Shown here piece by piece: positions 11,289 through 27,670 of a stretch of 64,000 nt of DNA; position 1 is the first letter of the stretch; each line of letters begins with the position of its first letter. This stretch comes from Gordius sp. MW1. Its lineage: Eukaryota; Nematomorpha; Gordioida; Gordea; Gordiidae. A model generated the notes under the pieces. The model saw only the letters and a program-made list of their open reading frames with translations, was not told where the DNA came from and did no database searches. Where the stretch lies: NCBI GenBank assembly GCA_964036665.1, contig OZ038530.1, forward strand, positions 19,800,001-19,864,000. The letters run 5' to 3'. Both the position numbers and the translations under genes were made by a program.

Positions 11289-14271
11289 CTAAATTTCTTC
11301 TATCAACCGTCTCGGGGGTTTCCTATTCCTGGTTGATTTCCTTTGACTGATCTGCCATTCTGGATCTTCCACGTTAGAGGTCGGAGTTGATGTGCTGTCG
11401 TCCGAACTATCTTCAAGGTCCTCGGGCCTGTGTGTATCCATGGCACTCGAACGATCTCTCAACTGGTCGCTATGTTTCCGCATGTTTTTACTTAGTGTTT
11501 CCACTAAATACGAACATGGGCCGTTGCGTTTTATTATCTTCCCCGTTCTCCAACCTTTATTAACTTCATTTATCACCCATACTAATTGGCCAGGAATGAA
11601 TTCTCTATTCTCCGTCTGCGCATCATGTCTCGTTTCCTGTTCATCGATTTTTTGTTCCATAAATTTGTTTTGAGTTGGACGTACCCAGTCCAACGAAGTT
11701 TTGAGATTTCGTCCAGTTAACGCTTTTGACGGTGATCTTCCTGTAGAAGAGTGTTCGCTGATTCGGTAGCTGATGAGAACATCAATCATGCAATCTTCCG
11801 GATCCGAGCTGTAATCGCGTGCAGCTGCATACCGTGATTTCAGAGTTCTAATGGCTCTTTCGGCGAGGCCATTGGTTTTGGGGTGATATGGTGTTGCGTA
11901 AATGTGTTTGATCTGGTATTTATCGCAAAAACCCTTCATTTCCCAGCTTCGAAACTGCGGCCCGTTGTCTGTCACTATTTGCTTAGGAACTCCCCACCTA
12001 GCAAACCAATCTCGCAGTTTCTTTAACGTAACTTCAATTGTCGAACTTCGCAGTAACGCCGATTCGATCCATTTGGAATAAGAATCTATCGCCACCAGCC
12101 AATAATAACCATCCACTGGCCCCGCATAATCTATGTGTATCCTTTCCCACGGATGTTCTGTTACGTTCCAACAATAAAGGGGAACTTCAGCTCGATTACA
12201 TCTATTCTTCTGACACCCAACACATGTCCGAACGTGTGTTTCGATATCTTTATCCAAGTGTGGCCAATACACGTATAACCTGGCGATGGATTTCATGGAG
12301 TTAATCCCCGGATGACCCCTATGAATAATAGTTAAAACTTGTTGCCTAAGCCGCGATGGGACAACTATCAATCCGTTAATGTAAATGACTCCCTTGTCTT
12401 GTTCCATTTCATTCTTTCTATCGAAAAATACCTGCAATTCCTTGCTAACCGCATTTTTGTCCGTTGGCCAACCTTTGTCTATAAATCTTTTTAATATTCT
12501 TAAATTCGAATCATTATGTGACTCCCTAATTAACACTTCTTCCGTCAGGTGCAAATCTTTCAAATTAAGAAGACGGATATGATAAGTTGAATTACTTTTA
12601 TAAAAATTGACTTTATCCGCATCAGACGCTAGTACCGGTAAGCGTGATAATGCATCAGCACTTACATTCTCCTTGCCGGGAATGTATTCAATAGTATAGT
12701 CATAAGCAGACATCTTCCATGCCCATCTGACTAACCGATTGTTGCTAATCTTCGGTAAATCTCGTGTGGCTCCAAATTTCCTTTCCAGAGGTTTATGATC
12801 GGTCCTTAGAATAAATCTACGGCCTAGTAAGTATGTATGAAATTTTTCCATACCAAAGACTAAGGCTTTTGCTTCTCTGTCAATTGGTGAATATTGTTTC
12901 TCTCCATCAATTAGCGTTCTTGACGCATATGCGATTGGTCTTTTATTATTTTTAATTAAATGATAGAGTACAGCTCCAAACCCCATTTCTGAAGCATCGC
13001 ATTCAAGAATTAATGGAAGTTCATTCGAGTAGAATACTAAGGTCGATTGGTCTGATAACAAAGCTTTGACCTTTTGAAAAACTGACTCTTCCGTTTGAGA
13101 CCACACCCATTTGGCTTTGACGCTCGTTAATTTGTGTAATGGTGCCATTATACCATGTAAATGTGGAATAAATATTTCGTGGTAGTTGATTAAGCCTAAA
13201 AAAGATCGCAATTCTTTAATATTCTTTGGAGAGGGGCTATTTTTAATAGCTCGCACTTTATCCGTAGAAGGATGAATACCGTTACAATCAAAAGTATGCC
13301 CAAGAAAGGTTACAGATTCTTTTAAAAAGTCGACCTTAGAAAATTGCGCCTTCATACCCACCGATTGTAATTTATTTAGCACCTTTTTTACATTATATAC
13401 ATGATCCTGGTAGTTTTTGCCCGTGATAATGATATCATCTAAATAAATTCCTGTTTGATTGCAATCACTCAATATACTTTCCATGTATCTTTGAAAAATC
13501 AAAGGCGCACAAGGTAACCCAAATGGCATCCGTTTGTATCTAAAAAAACCGATGTGTGTTGAAATAGTTAGTAATTCCTGACAATCTTCAGCTATAGGTA
13601 GCTGCAATTATGCATCTCGCATGTCAATTTTGGTATATAAGTATCCATCTCGAATTTTGCTGCGATATCGTCAAAAGTTGGAATGATATGATAATCGTTA
13701 TGAATGAAAGGATTTAAAGTTACTTTGAAATCCGCGCAAATTCTTATTTCACCATTTTTCTTCCTTACATTTACTATAGGAGTGCTCCATGTAATTTTGC
13801 TAACCCCAGGATCTACCTTTTCTATAATACCTGCATGCATTAACCTGCTAAGTTCCAGCTCGACCGGCTTGCGTAAAGGAAAGGGAACCCTTCTTGCCGG
13901 AATCGCAATTGGTTTTGCATCATCTAATAATATGATTTTTACGGAAACTTGAGTCGGAGTATCGTTAAACACCAACGGAAATTCGTTGTCAAGCTTAATT
14001 AAGGCTCTGTTTAGCGGGGATTTTTCGCCGATTTTATGTATTTTGACTTCCCTCGGTATTTGTAATCCGAATTTTACTATCCACGGCAACCAAAATAATG
14101 GTACATCCTCCGATTTTGCAACAATAGCCGATAGATAATGTGAAATGTTTCCCATTTCGGCTACCATATGTGTTTTTCCCAATATTTCTACTGGTTGATT
14201 ACCATAAACCTTTGGAATCGCACAACCGTATAGCTTCGGTTTTCCTAACAGTTGCCATACTCTAGCATTAA
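11289..14271 (-). pseudogene. Gypsy pol remnant: protease end, RT, RNase H, integrase
   Basis: The protease region and RT N-terminus lie at 13613-14271; the rest of RT, RNase H and integrase at 11289-13607. RT shows RMPFGLPCAP and the YLDD catalytic box (about 13430-13441). RNase H shows ECDASEMGFG and RTDHKPLE. Integrase has a zinc-binding segment (HRGHPG...C..C) and the D,D,E triad in HIDYAGP, VTDNGPQF and GLAERAIR. No chromodomain is seen. Breaks: a frameshift near 14285 in the protease active-site region, one near 13640, and a stop at about 13608 in place of a residue in the RT palm. The large downstream frame is otherwise intact over 770 codons. Confidence 0.92.
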
Positions 14272-15143
14272 TTACTGAGGTTTGGGCCCCGATTTATAAT
14301 CCATTAGAACGGAATGTCCACTCAACTTAACCGTAATTGTGGCTCGCTTAGCCCTTTGTCCAAGATGTTTTATAGAATCAGCAGGTTTATAATCGAGGAC
14401 TCGATTTAGGGTGCTACGGCAGCATACAGCGTAGTGCCCTTTCTTGTTGCACTTGTAGCACACAGCATTGAATGCTGGGCAACGATTTCTTGGATGCTCT
14501 TTTTGGCATCTATAGCAATTTGAGGCTTTACCGTATACTTTCTTTGTATGATCGGGCTGTCGAGTATGCGTGGGGGTTTGATTTTTTATTTTATGGAGCA
14601 TTTCGTCTCTTCCTTCGGGTGTTTCCATTTCCATCATTTCATAAATCATCTCATCTTTTCCTTCCTGTGTTTCCATCTCCGCCCTCTCCATGATTATTGC
14701 CATGTTAATCACTCGATCCAGAGATAAGGGATTTCCATTCTCGTCCAATGTATAAGGATATTTGCTCCTTAGTTCCAATTCCAACCTTTTCAACTTGCAA
14801 GCATACACAAAATGATCCCGGCAACGTTCGTCAATATCCGACTTGTAGTTGCACTTGCTAATACATGTCTTTATTCTTTTTAACAATTCTAATATCGTTT
14901 CCCCGTTCTGTCTTGTAATATTTAACAGTTCAAATCAGGAAGCGAACACTGTTTGGGAGGGGGGGGGTTGAAATTTTTGATATAGTATCTTCTCAATACC
15001 TTCCACTTGGCATCTTTCAGTGTAGTCAGATATAATAATTGCCTGAGTTCTTTAATAGTTCCTAGCCCTATAAAGGCAAGCAAAACCTTTTTCTTGTTTG
15101 TGTGGGTAGCCTCGATTCCTTTGATTTCAAACATAGCTTCCAA
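14272..15143 (-). pseudogene. Gypsy gag remnant with two zinc knuckles
   Basis: The N-terminal part (14922-15143) has the KKKVLLAFIGLGTIKELRQLL helical segment characteristic of Mag-type gag. The C-terminal part (14272-14886) has tandem nucleic-acid-binding knuckles: a CX2CX3HX4C variant (CYRCQKEHPRNRC) and a canonical CX2CX4HX4C (CYKCNKKGHYAVCC). The two parts are in different frames. The shift falls at or near a homopolymeric G run at about 14957-14966 on the plus strand. A further shift follows the knuckles, entering protease. Confidence 0.85.
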
Positions 15144-15277
15144 GTTGAATAAGTAATCCTCTATGGTCTATGGAATGTAAATCCGGATTAAATTCAGATA
15201 AATGGATTTTAGATAGTTTGGGTTCCTCCATATTCGAATGTTTCCTAAAAACAATTTATTTATATACTTGTTCTTTT

Positions 15278-15290
15278 ATCTTCGTCGCCA
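15278..15290 (-). other. Primer-binding site complementary to tRNA-Ser(GCT)
   Basis: TGGCGACGAAGAT on the element strand, one base after the 5' LTR. The 3' end of the tRNA-Ser(GCT) at 18181-18262 plus CCA has complement TGGCGACTAAGAT, a 12/13 match that includes the CCA-complementary TGG. Confidence 0.85.
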
Positions 15291-15291
15291 C

Positions 15292-15468
15292 TGATATGGA
15301 ATCATGGAATCGAATTAAGAATGCTTTATTCAAATTTGTAACACGAATCAAAATACAACATATGATATCAACATAAAAACATGTCCACTAGGAATATAGA
15401 AAATAAACGATATTAATAATAACGTGTATATCAATATTATAAAACATAACATAAGTACAAACATAACA
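15292..15468 (-). repeat. 5' LTR of the gypsy element
   Basis: 177 bp, ending in CA on the element strand, one base before the primer-binding site. It is 13 bp longer than the 3' LTR because ATTCCATG and a CATAA unit are each duplicated in it. Confidence 0.92.
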
Positions 15469-15472
15469 AAGC

Positions 15473-16860
15473 AGTACAATAACTTAAGCTTTTTGAGCAC
15501 CCCGGGGACTTATGTGCTTGTTCAAAGCGAATAAGTCAAATTTAACCGGACTTTATTTTAATCCGGACTCAACCGATATATTCAGAAGCATTAGATTTAA
15601 TTTAGAGTTTGTTATGCTTGAACTCATGGGACACCTCTGAAATTCTCTCATAAATCTCATTTGTTTTGCCAACTACATAACCTTTCACATTACAAAGGTG
15701 GATCGTAGTTGCATTCTAATTTATATAAATGCGGTGATTTTTTAATGCACTGTAATATAAGAGCATAAGCTTTAATAGTGAATGAGTATTTGATGCCGGA
15801 TTTATTTAAATATGGGGGCCTACACTATAATGTAATGGTTTATTCTTTGGATGGATATAAAATTATATCCGTCCAATTATGAGCGTAGGCAACTTTGAAA
15901 TTAAGGGGGCAAGAATGATTTAGGGAGGCAAAATGCTAATTTTGCCTTAAATTTAAAGACAAGGGGGTAGCCGTTTCTCCCTGCCTCCCTGGTTACTGCG
16001 TGCAATTTATTGAAACCCTTAAGACTCTTATTTTAGTAACAATGCTACTTTTATTGGTGTTTTTACAACGTTATAATGTGCGCAAGTAATACTAATAACG
16101 ATAAAACGTAGACACTTGTACCTTTAAGGTATCTGAAACAATATAATAAACATGCGATAAATTCTTCAGGAACGCATTGGTAAAGGTTATATCAGAGGGC
16201 TAAAACTCTTGCTTTAATTAATTATCTAAAGGCATTCCTTCTTTTTGACTATGCTAACTAAGGGTCCCAGCTTGTTCACATATATAAATGACAGATTTTA
16301 AATAAAAATTGGGAAACATTTTTTGTTCAGATTTTTTATTTATACGATAATTTTAATGAATTTGGGCATAAAAATAAAGGTCGAGACATTTAGAGACAGA
16401 TTCTCATAATATGAGACGAGATTTTGCTTTTGAGACCGAGACGAGATCGAAACAGACGTTAACATAATGAATGAATTCTTTTTTTTGACGTATACGCAAA
16501 AGCAAAATATATCATTTCGTAAACATTAATCCTAATCCAAGGAAAATTTAACAATCCAACCAGTTTTTTATCAAATTTTTTAAAAGATTCAAATCTTTTA
16601 CACCATATGTCATTCTTGAAAAACTTTAGCATAGCATCACCTTAAAAATGGCTTGCCACATAAGACAAAAATCAGCGACAAACTTATCTAACTTTTTTAA
16701 TATAAAAATAATGGCTTTTTAACAAACGCATGCAATAGCATAATGCAAAAAATACAAAAACAAAGATTGCCCAATTTATGAAAAATTTAGTATTTGTTTA
16801 TAATATGCTGATGATATAAGAGATTTTGTATAAAGGGTTAGGTTTAGAATACTTAATCCC
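15473..16860. other. Gene-free spacer with repeat scraps
   Basis: AT-rich. A degraded copy of the GGGCGTAGC MITE family appears at 15880-15990 (GAGCGTAGGCAACTTTG...GGGGGCAAGAATGATTTAGGG), and GAGACGAGAT words at 16379-16460. No gene seen. Confidence 0.45.
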
Positions 16861-17575
16861 TTGAGTTGTGAAAGTATTCGAAGAAGCCGAAAAGTAGTCA
16901 AAGCGCTTAGCTGGATATGGTACGGTACAAGCACCCCATCGCTGGATGACCATTTAAAGTACCCAAAAGTAGACAGGTTTACACACCTCGGCTCGATGCT
17001 ACATCAAGAGGGAGGTTGCGCAACAGAACTCAATGCCCGGATCCAAAAAGGATGGCTTAAATGGCGAAGTATATCGGTGCAATGTGCGACAAAAAAATGC
17101 CAATATGGTTGAAGAGCAAAGCTTACAAATCCATCGTAAGACCGGTGTTACTCTATGGGAAGTGACACATGGGCATTAAACCACGGAAGGAAACCTATTA
17201 CAAGCCACAGAGATGAGAATGATACGGTGGAGCTTGGGGTATACTAAGCTCGACCATATGACGAATGACTCTTTCATGACAAAAATGGGTATTCAACCTA
17301 TGGCGGACATGATTAACGAAAATCGGGTTAAGGTGCTAGGGGCATATACTAAGTAGGGACACGGATGACCTAAATCGAAAAGTACTGGACATGGAGGTAC
17401 CGGGGAAGAGAGGAAGAGGACGACCCCGTGTCACGTGGAAAGGGCAAGTCGATAAAGTTATGAAAACTAAAGAGATTACTCAAGACATGGCCCTCACCCG
17501 GTCAAGATGGAAGAAACTTATCAAAACAAACCCCACGAATGTGAGACCAAATAACTGATAAAGAAGAAGAAGAGT
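16861..17575 (+). pseudogene. RTE-like LINE 3' remnant
   Basis: Frameshifted remains of the C-terminal part of an RTE-type polyprotein. VDRFTHLGSMLHQEGG and ELNARIQKGWLKWRS are followed by a VRPVLLYG-type segment, a RW.LGYTKLDH segment and GRGRPRVTWKGQVDK. These blocks occur in this order in RTE-clade LINEs. It ends in an AAGAAGAAG microsatellite tail (about 17560-17573), as RTE elements often do. It is 5' truncated. A second copy lies at 20690-22080. Confidence 0.8.
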
Positions 17576-18180
17576 TGTATTTTTCTCATGTTTTGTTATC
17601 CTGCCATACTTTAATCAATTTGTTCTAGTTTTTTTTAAATGTGTAAGTTACACATATTTCCTCTTTGCCCTATATATATTAAAAAAATTAACAAAACTTT
17701 AAGTAATTTTAATATAATCTTTTACAACAATTAGTTTCGTCCAAATTTATTTCTTTATCAAAAATGTAGCTATAATTTGAATTAGAATCTAATAAATTAG
17801 AGGGGTAATTTTTTAAATCATTGGATAAAGTAGGAAGTCAGTTGCCTTATTTGGCTACCATGAGCTTAATTAGTTTTTAGTCTTATACTTATCGCCATTG
17901 GAAATGATCGACGTCAGGGATATTTTGTTTTCTGAGGGTAATTTATAAATATAATCAAGGTGGAAAATCAGTCATATAATTCTTGATCGGAAGAGTAGTT
18001 TTTTATTTATCTTATTTTATACTTGTTTAATGTATATCTCATGTACAATTTTTACCAAATTTAATAAAATTATTTTTATAGATAATTAAGTCTTAAAAAG
18101 AAATCACGTTTTAGTCAAAAGATTGCAGAAGTTCTTAAGTACAATATAATTTAATGATAAAAAACAAGTAAAGGTGGAAA
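17576..18180. other. AT-rich spacer, nothing recognised
   Basis: About 600 bases between the RTE relic and the tRNA gene. No coding motif, hairpin element or terminal repeat was recognised. Confidence 0.4.
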
Positions 18181-18262
18181 GACTAGGTGGCCGAGTGGTT
18201 AAGGCGATGGACTGCTAATCCATTGGGGTTTCCCCGCGTGGGTTCGAATCCCATCTTAGTCG
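18181..18262 (+). tRNA. tRNA-Ser (anticodon GCT)
   Basis: 82-nt class II (long variable arm) tRNA. The acceptor stem GACTAGG/CTTAGTC contains one G-T pair and the discriminator is G. The A box is TGGCCGAGTGG, the anticodon loop CTGCTAA reads AGC/AGT serine codons, the variable arm is GGGGTTTCCCC, and the B box is GGTTCGAATCC. A TTTTT pol III terminator follows within five bases. There is no intron. Its 3' end is also the apparent primer for the gypsy element upstream. Confidence 0.97.
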
Positions 18263-18568
18263 AATTTTTATTTTTTAGTTATTTAATAAAAAATACATAA
18301 TATTCGCGCAAATCAAACATCACCTAGAATCTTTTATTTTGAAGGTTATTATACAAATAAAAATCCATCCGCAAACATAACATATAAAAACGAATATAAA
18401 AATAAATAATAATACATCAGGCGAGGCGAAAACCCGTTTAAAATGCGAGTTAGTATAAATATCACACCAAAATGGCATATAAGTGGCCTTTGAGTATAGA
18501 AATAGCCGTGCAATTTCAAAGGACATTTCAAGTATTCCCCATATTTCCATTACACCCTATCAGCAAAA

Positions 18569-22696
<4,128 letters not shown>

Positions 22697-22711
22697 ATCA
22701 CGATATGACCA

Positions 22712-22987
22712 ATGTTACACGATCCAAATTCTTGTACTGTATAAGCGATCTGACATTCCATTTTCTTATTCGATCTAAAAAATAACGAAGCGCCGATTTG
22801 TGTTTTTCATAAACAAAATTTCTTACTCACGTCTTCATATTGTGATTTCGGTCTCGCAAGGGCAGGTTTTGTAGGGTTAGGGTTAAGTCATTTTAGGTTC
22901 AAGATACATAATTACTTTTTTTGGATCGAATAAGAAAATGGAATGTCAGATCGCTTATACAGTACAAGAATTTAGATCGTGTAACAT
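22712..22987. repeat. Hairpin element next to the NUDT16 start codon
   Basis: 71-bp inverted arms at 22712-22782 and 22917-22987 (ATGTTACACGATC...CGATCtAAAAAA and its complement, about two mismatches), separated by 134 bp that include GTAGGGTTAGGGTTAAG. The inner arm begins 16 bases upstream of the NUDT16 ATG, so it probably occupies its promoter and 5' UTR. MITE-like; a target duplication was not resolved. Confidence 0.8.
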
Positions 22988-25348
22988 CGGCCTCACGAGC
23001 GTGTTCTATTTAAAAGAATAAATCAAGCATATGTAGTGATGTTAAAAATATGTTTGCTAAGAAATTGACGAGTTTAAGAAGTTCATTGAATTGAAAGGGA
23101 ATATAGATATTTATGTAAAACAATAAAATGAATTAATTTATTATGTTATGGCCCACTATATATGTTTTAATTAAACATGGTAAAACACGCAAAGGGATTT
23201 ATTCTAATTAATTATTTTTATATGTTCATCATAATAAAGCCTTAGATAATTTTCCCAAAAAATTAAGTTAATTTTAGTGTACAATTTAATTCTTTAAACT
23301 TTTACCTCGTCTAGCCAAGACTCCTAATTAACCAAAGTGCTCTAACCCAAATTCATGGCCTAATCCAAGTTTAGAATGACGGCAAATATTTTGTCTCTAA
23401 AGAAGGGGGGCATGTATTTAATTTAAATCTTAGCAAATATGCTAATCCTTTAAGCTTTTAAATATTTTGCTAAATAGCATTTATACAAAACTTTATTATT
23501 TTATCAGCAAAAGTTAGAATAGCTAACTTATATTTTATCATCTTATTAACAATTTTCTTGGGCATAGTTTTTGTGCCCAGAATATAAAATAATTTTTAAT
23601 CAGTGCAATATATTTTATATTGGGGAAACTGTCGTATCCGGAGATACTCGTATATTTAAATTTTCCCAACCCCCATGTCCTCTTATATAAAAGTTAAGGA
23701 TTTCCACCTAACCCCTTGTAAAACTGCTTATCTCAGACATACTTATTCGATTCCCCTTCCTTCCTTTCTTTATACTGCAAGTTTGTTGATAATGAGATTC
23801 TTTTGATCTTACATTACACGCGTTAAAACATCTGCTATATTTACTGATTTTAATATATACCAACAACGACTCTGGGTATACACGTTTTTTCATACGCGTC
23901 TTTTCCTTTATTCAATTTTCTTTACGTGTGTGATACTTTCCCCCCCCCCCACGCACTTACACGTATTTGTTATTTCTTCCCCTATTGATCAACATGAACA
24001 CGCATCATTGATTTTTATACACAACGTATTGTATCGAGAGTTGTGTGATTTGGTTCATTCAACATATTTATAATTCTTCTTCAATTTGTAGTTAGTATTT
24101 ACCATAATAAAGATGTAGTGAAAGAATTAAAAGTATGTGGCTTGGGGAGTCCTTTACCTTCCCTGCCATCCATCCGGCCGTCTGACTATAGTATTCCAAC
24201 ATATGCCCCTATCCTTCCTTCCAATTCTCCCAATTTAATTCCTGATGATTCCCCTTCCTTCAAATTCTTAAATCATATCCGTAGGAATTTAAATTGACGG
24301 TCGTAAGGATGTGATAGAAACAAAAATAAATGTTGGAACACGACTCAAAAAACATCTAGCGGCATTATATTGCCCAAACGCAAATTTAACAGCCATTTCT
24401 AATACTTTAATACTACAAAATTAGAGAAATATTTTAAAACGACAATTTTTCTAAATACTGAAACTTATTTCAAAAAGAATTCATCTTCATTAGAGGTTTA
24501 AATCCAACACTCAATGAAGATATGTGTAAAGAGAAATCTAACCATTTTTACACTATATTATAACCCTTCCTCTAGAACGTTCTATTTAATTGTAGTATTT
24601 TATTTTATTTATCAAATTTTTTTTAATCTTATGATGTCCTTGAATAGGACAAAATTTCATTATAATAATTATAATTATTTTATAACACCCTCTAGTGGTC
24701 CTGTGAATTAATCTATTGAAAAAATTCTTTACGATGGACAAAATCTTCAAAATTTAATATAGCTACCCATGTATTCTCTAATTTTAAATTGATTAGAATA
24801 AGTTTTATATCTAAACAAAAAACATTTATTTAAACGATCTAATTCATGCTTAAATATTTGGCTTTAAATAGCAAAGGATTAAGAATAGAAAATTGCTGCC
24901 ATTTATAAACAGTCAACCAATACAAATGTAATATTTGAATTCTGCACGGGCAGGCCGCGGGATGGTATGAACGAACTTTAAAACTAAAATAATTTTAACG
25001 GGCCGTGCTTGCGCGGGCCAACAAGTTTAGTAACAGCTCGAAAGGACCAAAAAAAGTTCATAATGGGCTGGAACGAATCTTAATTCTGTAAACGGTTTTG
25101 AAATTGATTTACCCCGACCACAAACGAGCCTATGGAAATATTTTTAAATATAGAATTACAACAAACACTTTTTCATGATAAAACATAATTCGATAGCTTT
25201 ATTTGTATATGAAAATCGAAGGGTACTTATATTAATTTAAATAGCACTTATTTATTAATATTCTAAAGTGTTACATTTATATTTTGCATTCCATGCTATA
25301 TATTTCAAAATTGCTCGTATTTTATTTTATTTCCTGAAATATAATTAC
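22988..25348. other. Gene-free spacer
   Basis: AT-rich. It contains copy B of the 430-bp repeat (listed separately) and GC-rich hAT terminal scraps at about 24940-25035 (CACGGGCAGGCCGCGGG, GCGCGGGCC). No coding sequence recognised. Confidence 0.45.
23875..24300. repeat. 430-bp interspersed repeat, copy B
   Basis: Diverged copy of 1245-1677 with the same ordered blocks: GTATACACG, a C-run then ACGCACTTACACG, TTGATCAACATGAACACGCA, and CCCCTATCCTTCC followed by TGATGATTCCCCTTC. Confidence 0.65.
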
Positions 25349-25804
25349 TAGTGATGGGAAAACGCTTAGCATCTCCCCGCTGATGGGAATTGCATTATAT
25401 ACGCTATGTCTACTAGCACAGTCACTTTAAGTGTTATAAGCTATAGGAGATGGGAGGTTTGAGGCGCTAAAGCTATAGTCGATAGCACTTAAATGCGCTA
25501 GATAGCACGGCGCTAACATTGATAATAATTTGTTTACTTTTTTATTAGATATTAAAATACATCTGCTGTGCGCCACAACCCTTTCTTTTATTTCTATCTA
25601 ATAAACAATTAAAAAAAATATTATCAGTGTTAGCGCCGTGCTATAGCTCTAGCGCATTTAAGTGCTATCGGCTATAGCTTTAGCGCCTCAAACCTCCCAT
25701 CGCTTATAGCTTCCAGCAGTTAAAGTGACTATGTGCTAATAGACATAACGGCATATGGTTGCTATGTGCTATAGCTCCTTAAAAAAGCTATTTCCCCATC
25801 ACTA
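25349..25804. mobile_element. Long-inverted-repeat MITE (TAGTGATGGG)
   Basis: Ends TAGTGATGGGAAA and TTTCCCCATCACTA, with arms of about 180 bp (25349-25530 and 25620-25804) built from TAGCGC/GCGCTA and CTATAG words around an AT-rich core. ATTAC occurs directly at both borders (25344-25348 and 25805-25809). The terminus resembles hAT ends, but an 8-bp duplication is not seen. Confidence 0.75.
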
Positions 25805-26239
25805 ATTACCTAACTTATCGAAGTAGCTCTATTTAAACCTGATAAGCAATTCAAATTTTCTGTATAAAACGCTAACTTAAGCTTAATAATTTAGGAATTT
25901 ATTGCGTTTTATTTGACTTTTGCCAAGTTTTAGAAATATAAAGTAAACTTAGATAGGCATAGGTGCGCAACTATGGACAAGTATATATCTAATTACACAA
26001 AGATCTTTACTTGCATTTAGAATTTTATCATTATTAATCTTGGAAATAATCTTTTTTGCAAGTCCATTTTTGTAGAAAAAAATTATGGTCTAATATTATA
26101 TGTATAAGGGATCTTGAACACATGACAACATTTAAAGTTATTAATCAAGAAAATATCCTAATAATGATGTGGAAATAGTAAATGTATTATTAAAACCCAT
26201 CGGAATATCTTGTTAAAAACATAAGTAAATTTTGATTTT

Positions 26240-27410
26240 ATTGATTGGCCGGGCCAATCTTGGCAGGGGGCCAAGCCTGAATTGCATTAAAAAATACAGA
26301 CGCTTGAAGATTTTTTTAAATGGGTACAAACGGGCCAGAAGTGCATTAGAAAATTACGAACGGAAAAAACTGGTAAGGACGGACCTTAAAAACGGCCCGC
26401 TGCAAATCTATGAATGCAGTAATTTTATTTGTGACCTAATAGGGTGATGATTCAAACTATGGCATAAACAATCGTTTAACATTTAAACAACATTTAAGTA
26501 GAACTGTAACTATATATATTTTTATTATCAATTTTCACATCATAGTTGGGGAGATGTGTTTTAATTAATGTTATTTTTAGCCATAGATGCTCATGTCATA
26601 TGTTTCACATGGTAAAATGTGTACCATTAAATCCACCAATTTATATTTAACCATCTTCCATGTCTTTCTGCAGTGTTACCCATTGTTAAAACGAAAAAGT
26701 GAACTTGCCTTCCTCTTCCTGCTTATTTAATAAATAAAAAAGAATGTTAATAAATGATTATTTAATAAAATGTAGATGGCACTAAATTGCTCTAAGATGA
26801 CATCAGCACAGTATTTTTATATTTTAAAATGTTGTTTTAATTTAATTTGTTTAATATATTTTTATTACGTTTTAAAAACACTTTAATTAACCAAATATAA
26901 TCTATATGTCCTTCGTTTATTTTTGCACATTTCAAAATGGCGAAAAAACGATACCCTTATTTAAAGTTAATGAGCAGTCTATCTGTCTATGTTTTTAGGT
27001 TATAGTTTTAAACTTTATATGCCAAAAGTATTTAATGAAAAGGAATTTGATGGCATCCACAGAAAAACCCCACCGCTCGCCAAGCCAACGGGTCGGGGTG
27101 GGCCGATCAACTGTTAAATTTTGATTTTAGAGCGGGCGGGCGAGCACCAAAACACGATTCTAGCTATTCGGATTCAATGTTATTTATAAATTATCTATTA
27201 TTTTGTCACCTTTTTATTTAGTTGTTGATCCTATTTCTTACCCCAAAAAAACCCAAATAAAGATTTAATTTGTTTACAAGATTTAACGATATTGCTGCTG
27301 AACAAATTTAAAATATAATTTAGGGCCATCTCCAATGATTTAGGCATGGCCGGGATGTCACTTAGAGTGGTTCGGGCGGGCCGGGGCAGAAAAACTTAAA
27401 GAAATCTGAC
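26240..27410. repeat. Relics of the GC-rich hAT family
   Basis: GC-rich islands in AT-rich sequence: 26246-26280 and 26325-26405 (GGCCGGGCCAATC, ACGGCCCGCTG), and 27060-27150 paired with 27346-27410 (GGGTCGGGGTGGGCC; TTCGGGCGGGCCGGGGCAG followed by AAATCTGACCT). The last ends like the complete element at 29288-30056. Borders are decayed. Confidence 0.5.
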
Positions 27411-27670
27411 CTATATTTAATGGGTCTTATTTTTTAGAGATGTGCTTTTAGATTATCCCTTTTTACCCACCCTTTAATGATAAATGCCATTATAAATTTA
27501 TTTTCGATCGAATAGGAATTTTAAAAAATTCAGGAAACAAAAAAAAGGTCTCGCAGACGTAATTTATATTCTAATTTAAGAACGTTTAAAAAATGCGTTT
27601 TTACCATTCCTTATTTACCGCTTGAAATCGAGAATACATAGCCTAGGCTTTTAAAATATATTACATAATT

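Larger units (their letters stand above)
11102..15468 (-). mobile_element. Ty3/gypsy LTR retrotransposon (Mag-like), complete but inactivated
   Basis: A 4.37-kb element on the minus strand. Direct repeats (LTRs) are at 11102-11265 and 15292-15468, and a 4-bp target duplication AAGC at 11098-11101 and 15469-15472. A polypurine tract lies beside the 3' LTR and a tRNA primer-binding site beside the 5' LTR. Internal order is gag with zinc knuckles, protease, reverse transcriptase, RNase H, integrase, which is the Ty3/gypsy order. No envelope-like frame follows integrase. Coding is interrupted by several frameshifts and a stop, so it should not be autonomous. LTR similarity indicates a recent insertion. 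Confidence 0.93.

Noticed and set aside
11392..13952. Plus-strand frames within the gypsy element
   Set aside because: Antisense shadows of the pol frame.
22868..22885. Telomeric repeat
   Set aside because: Only two TTAGGG-like units inside a hairpin loop.
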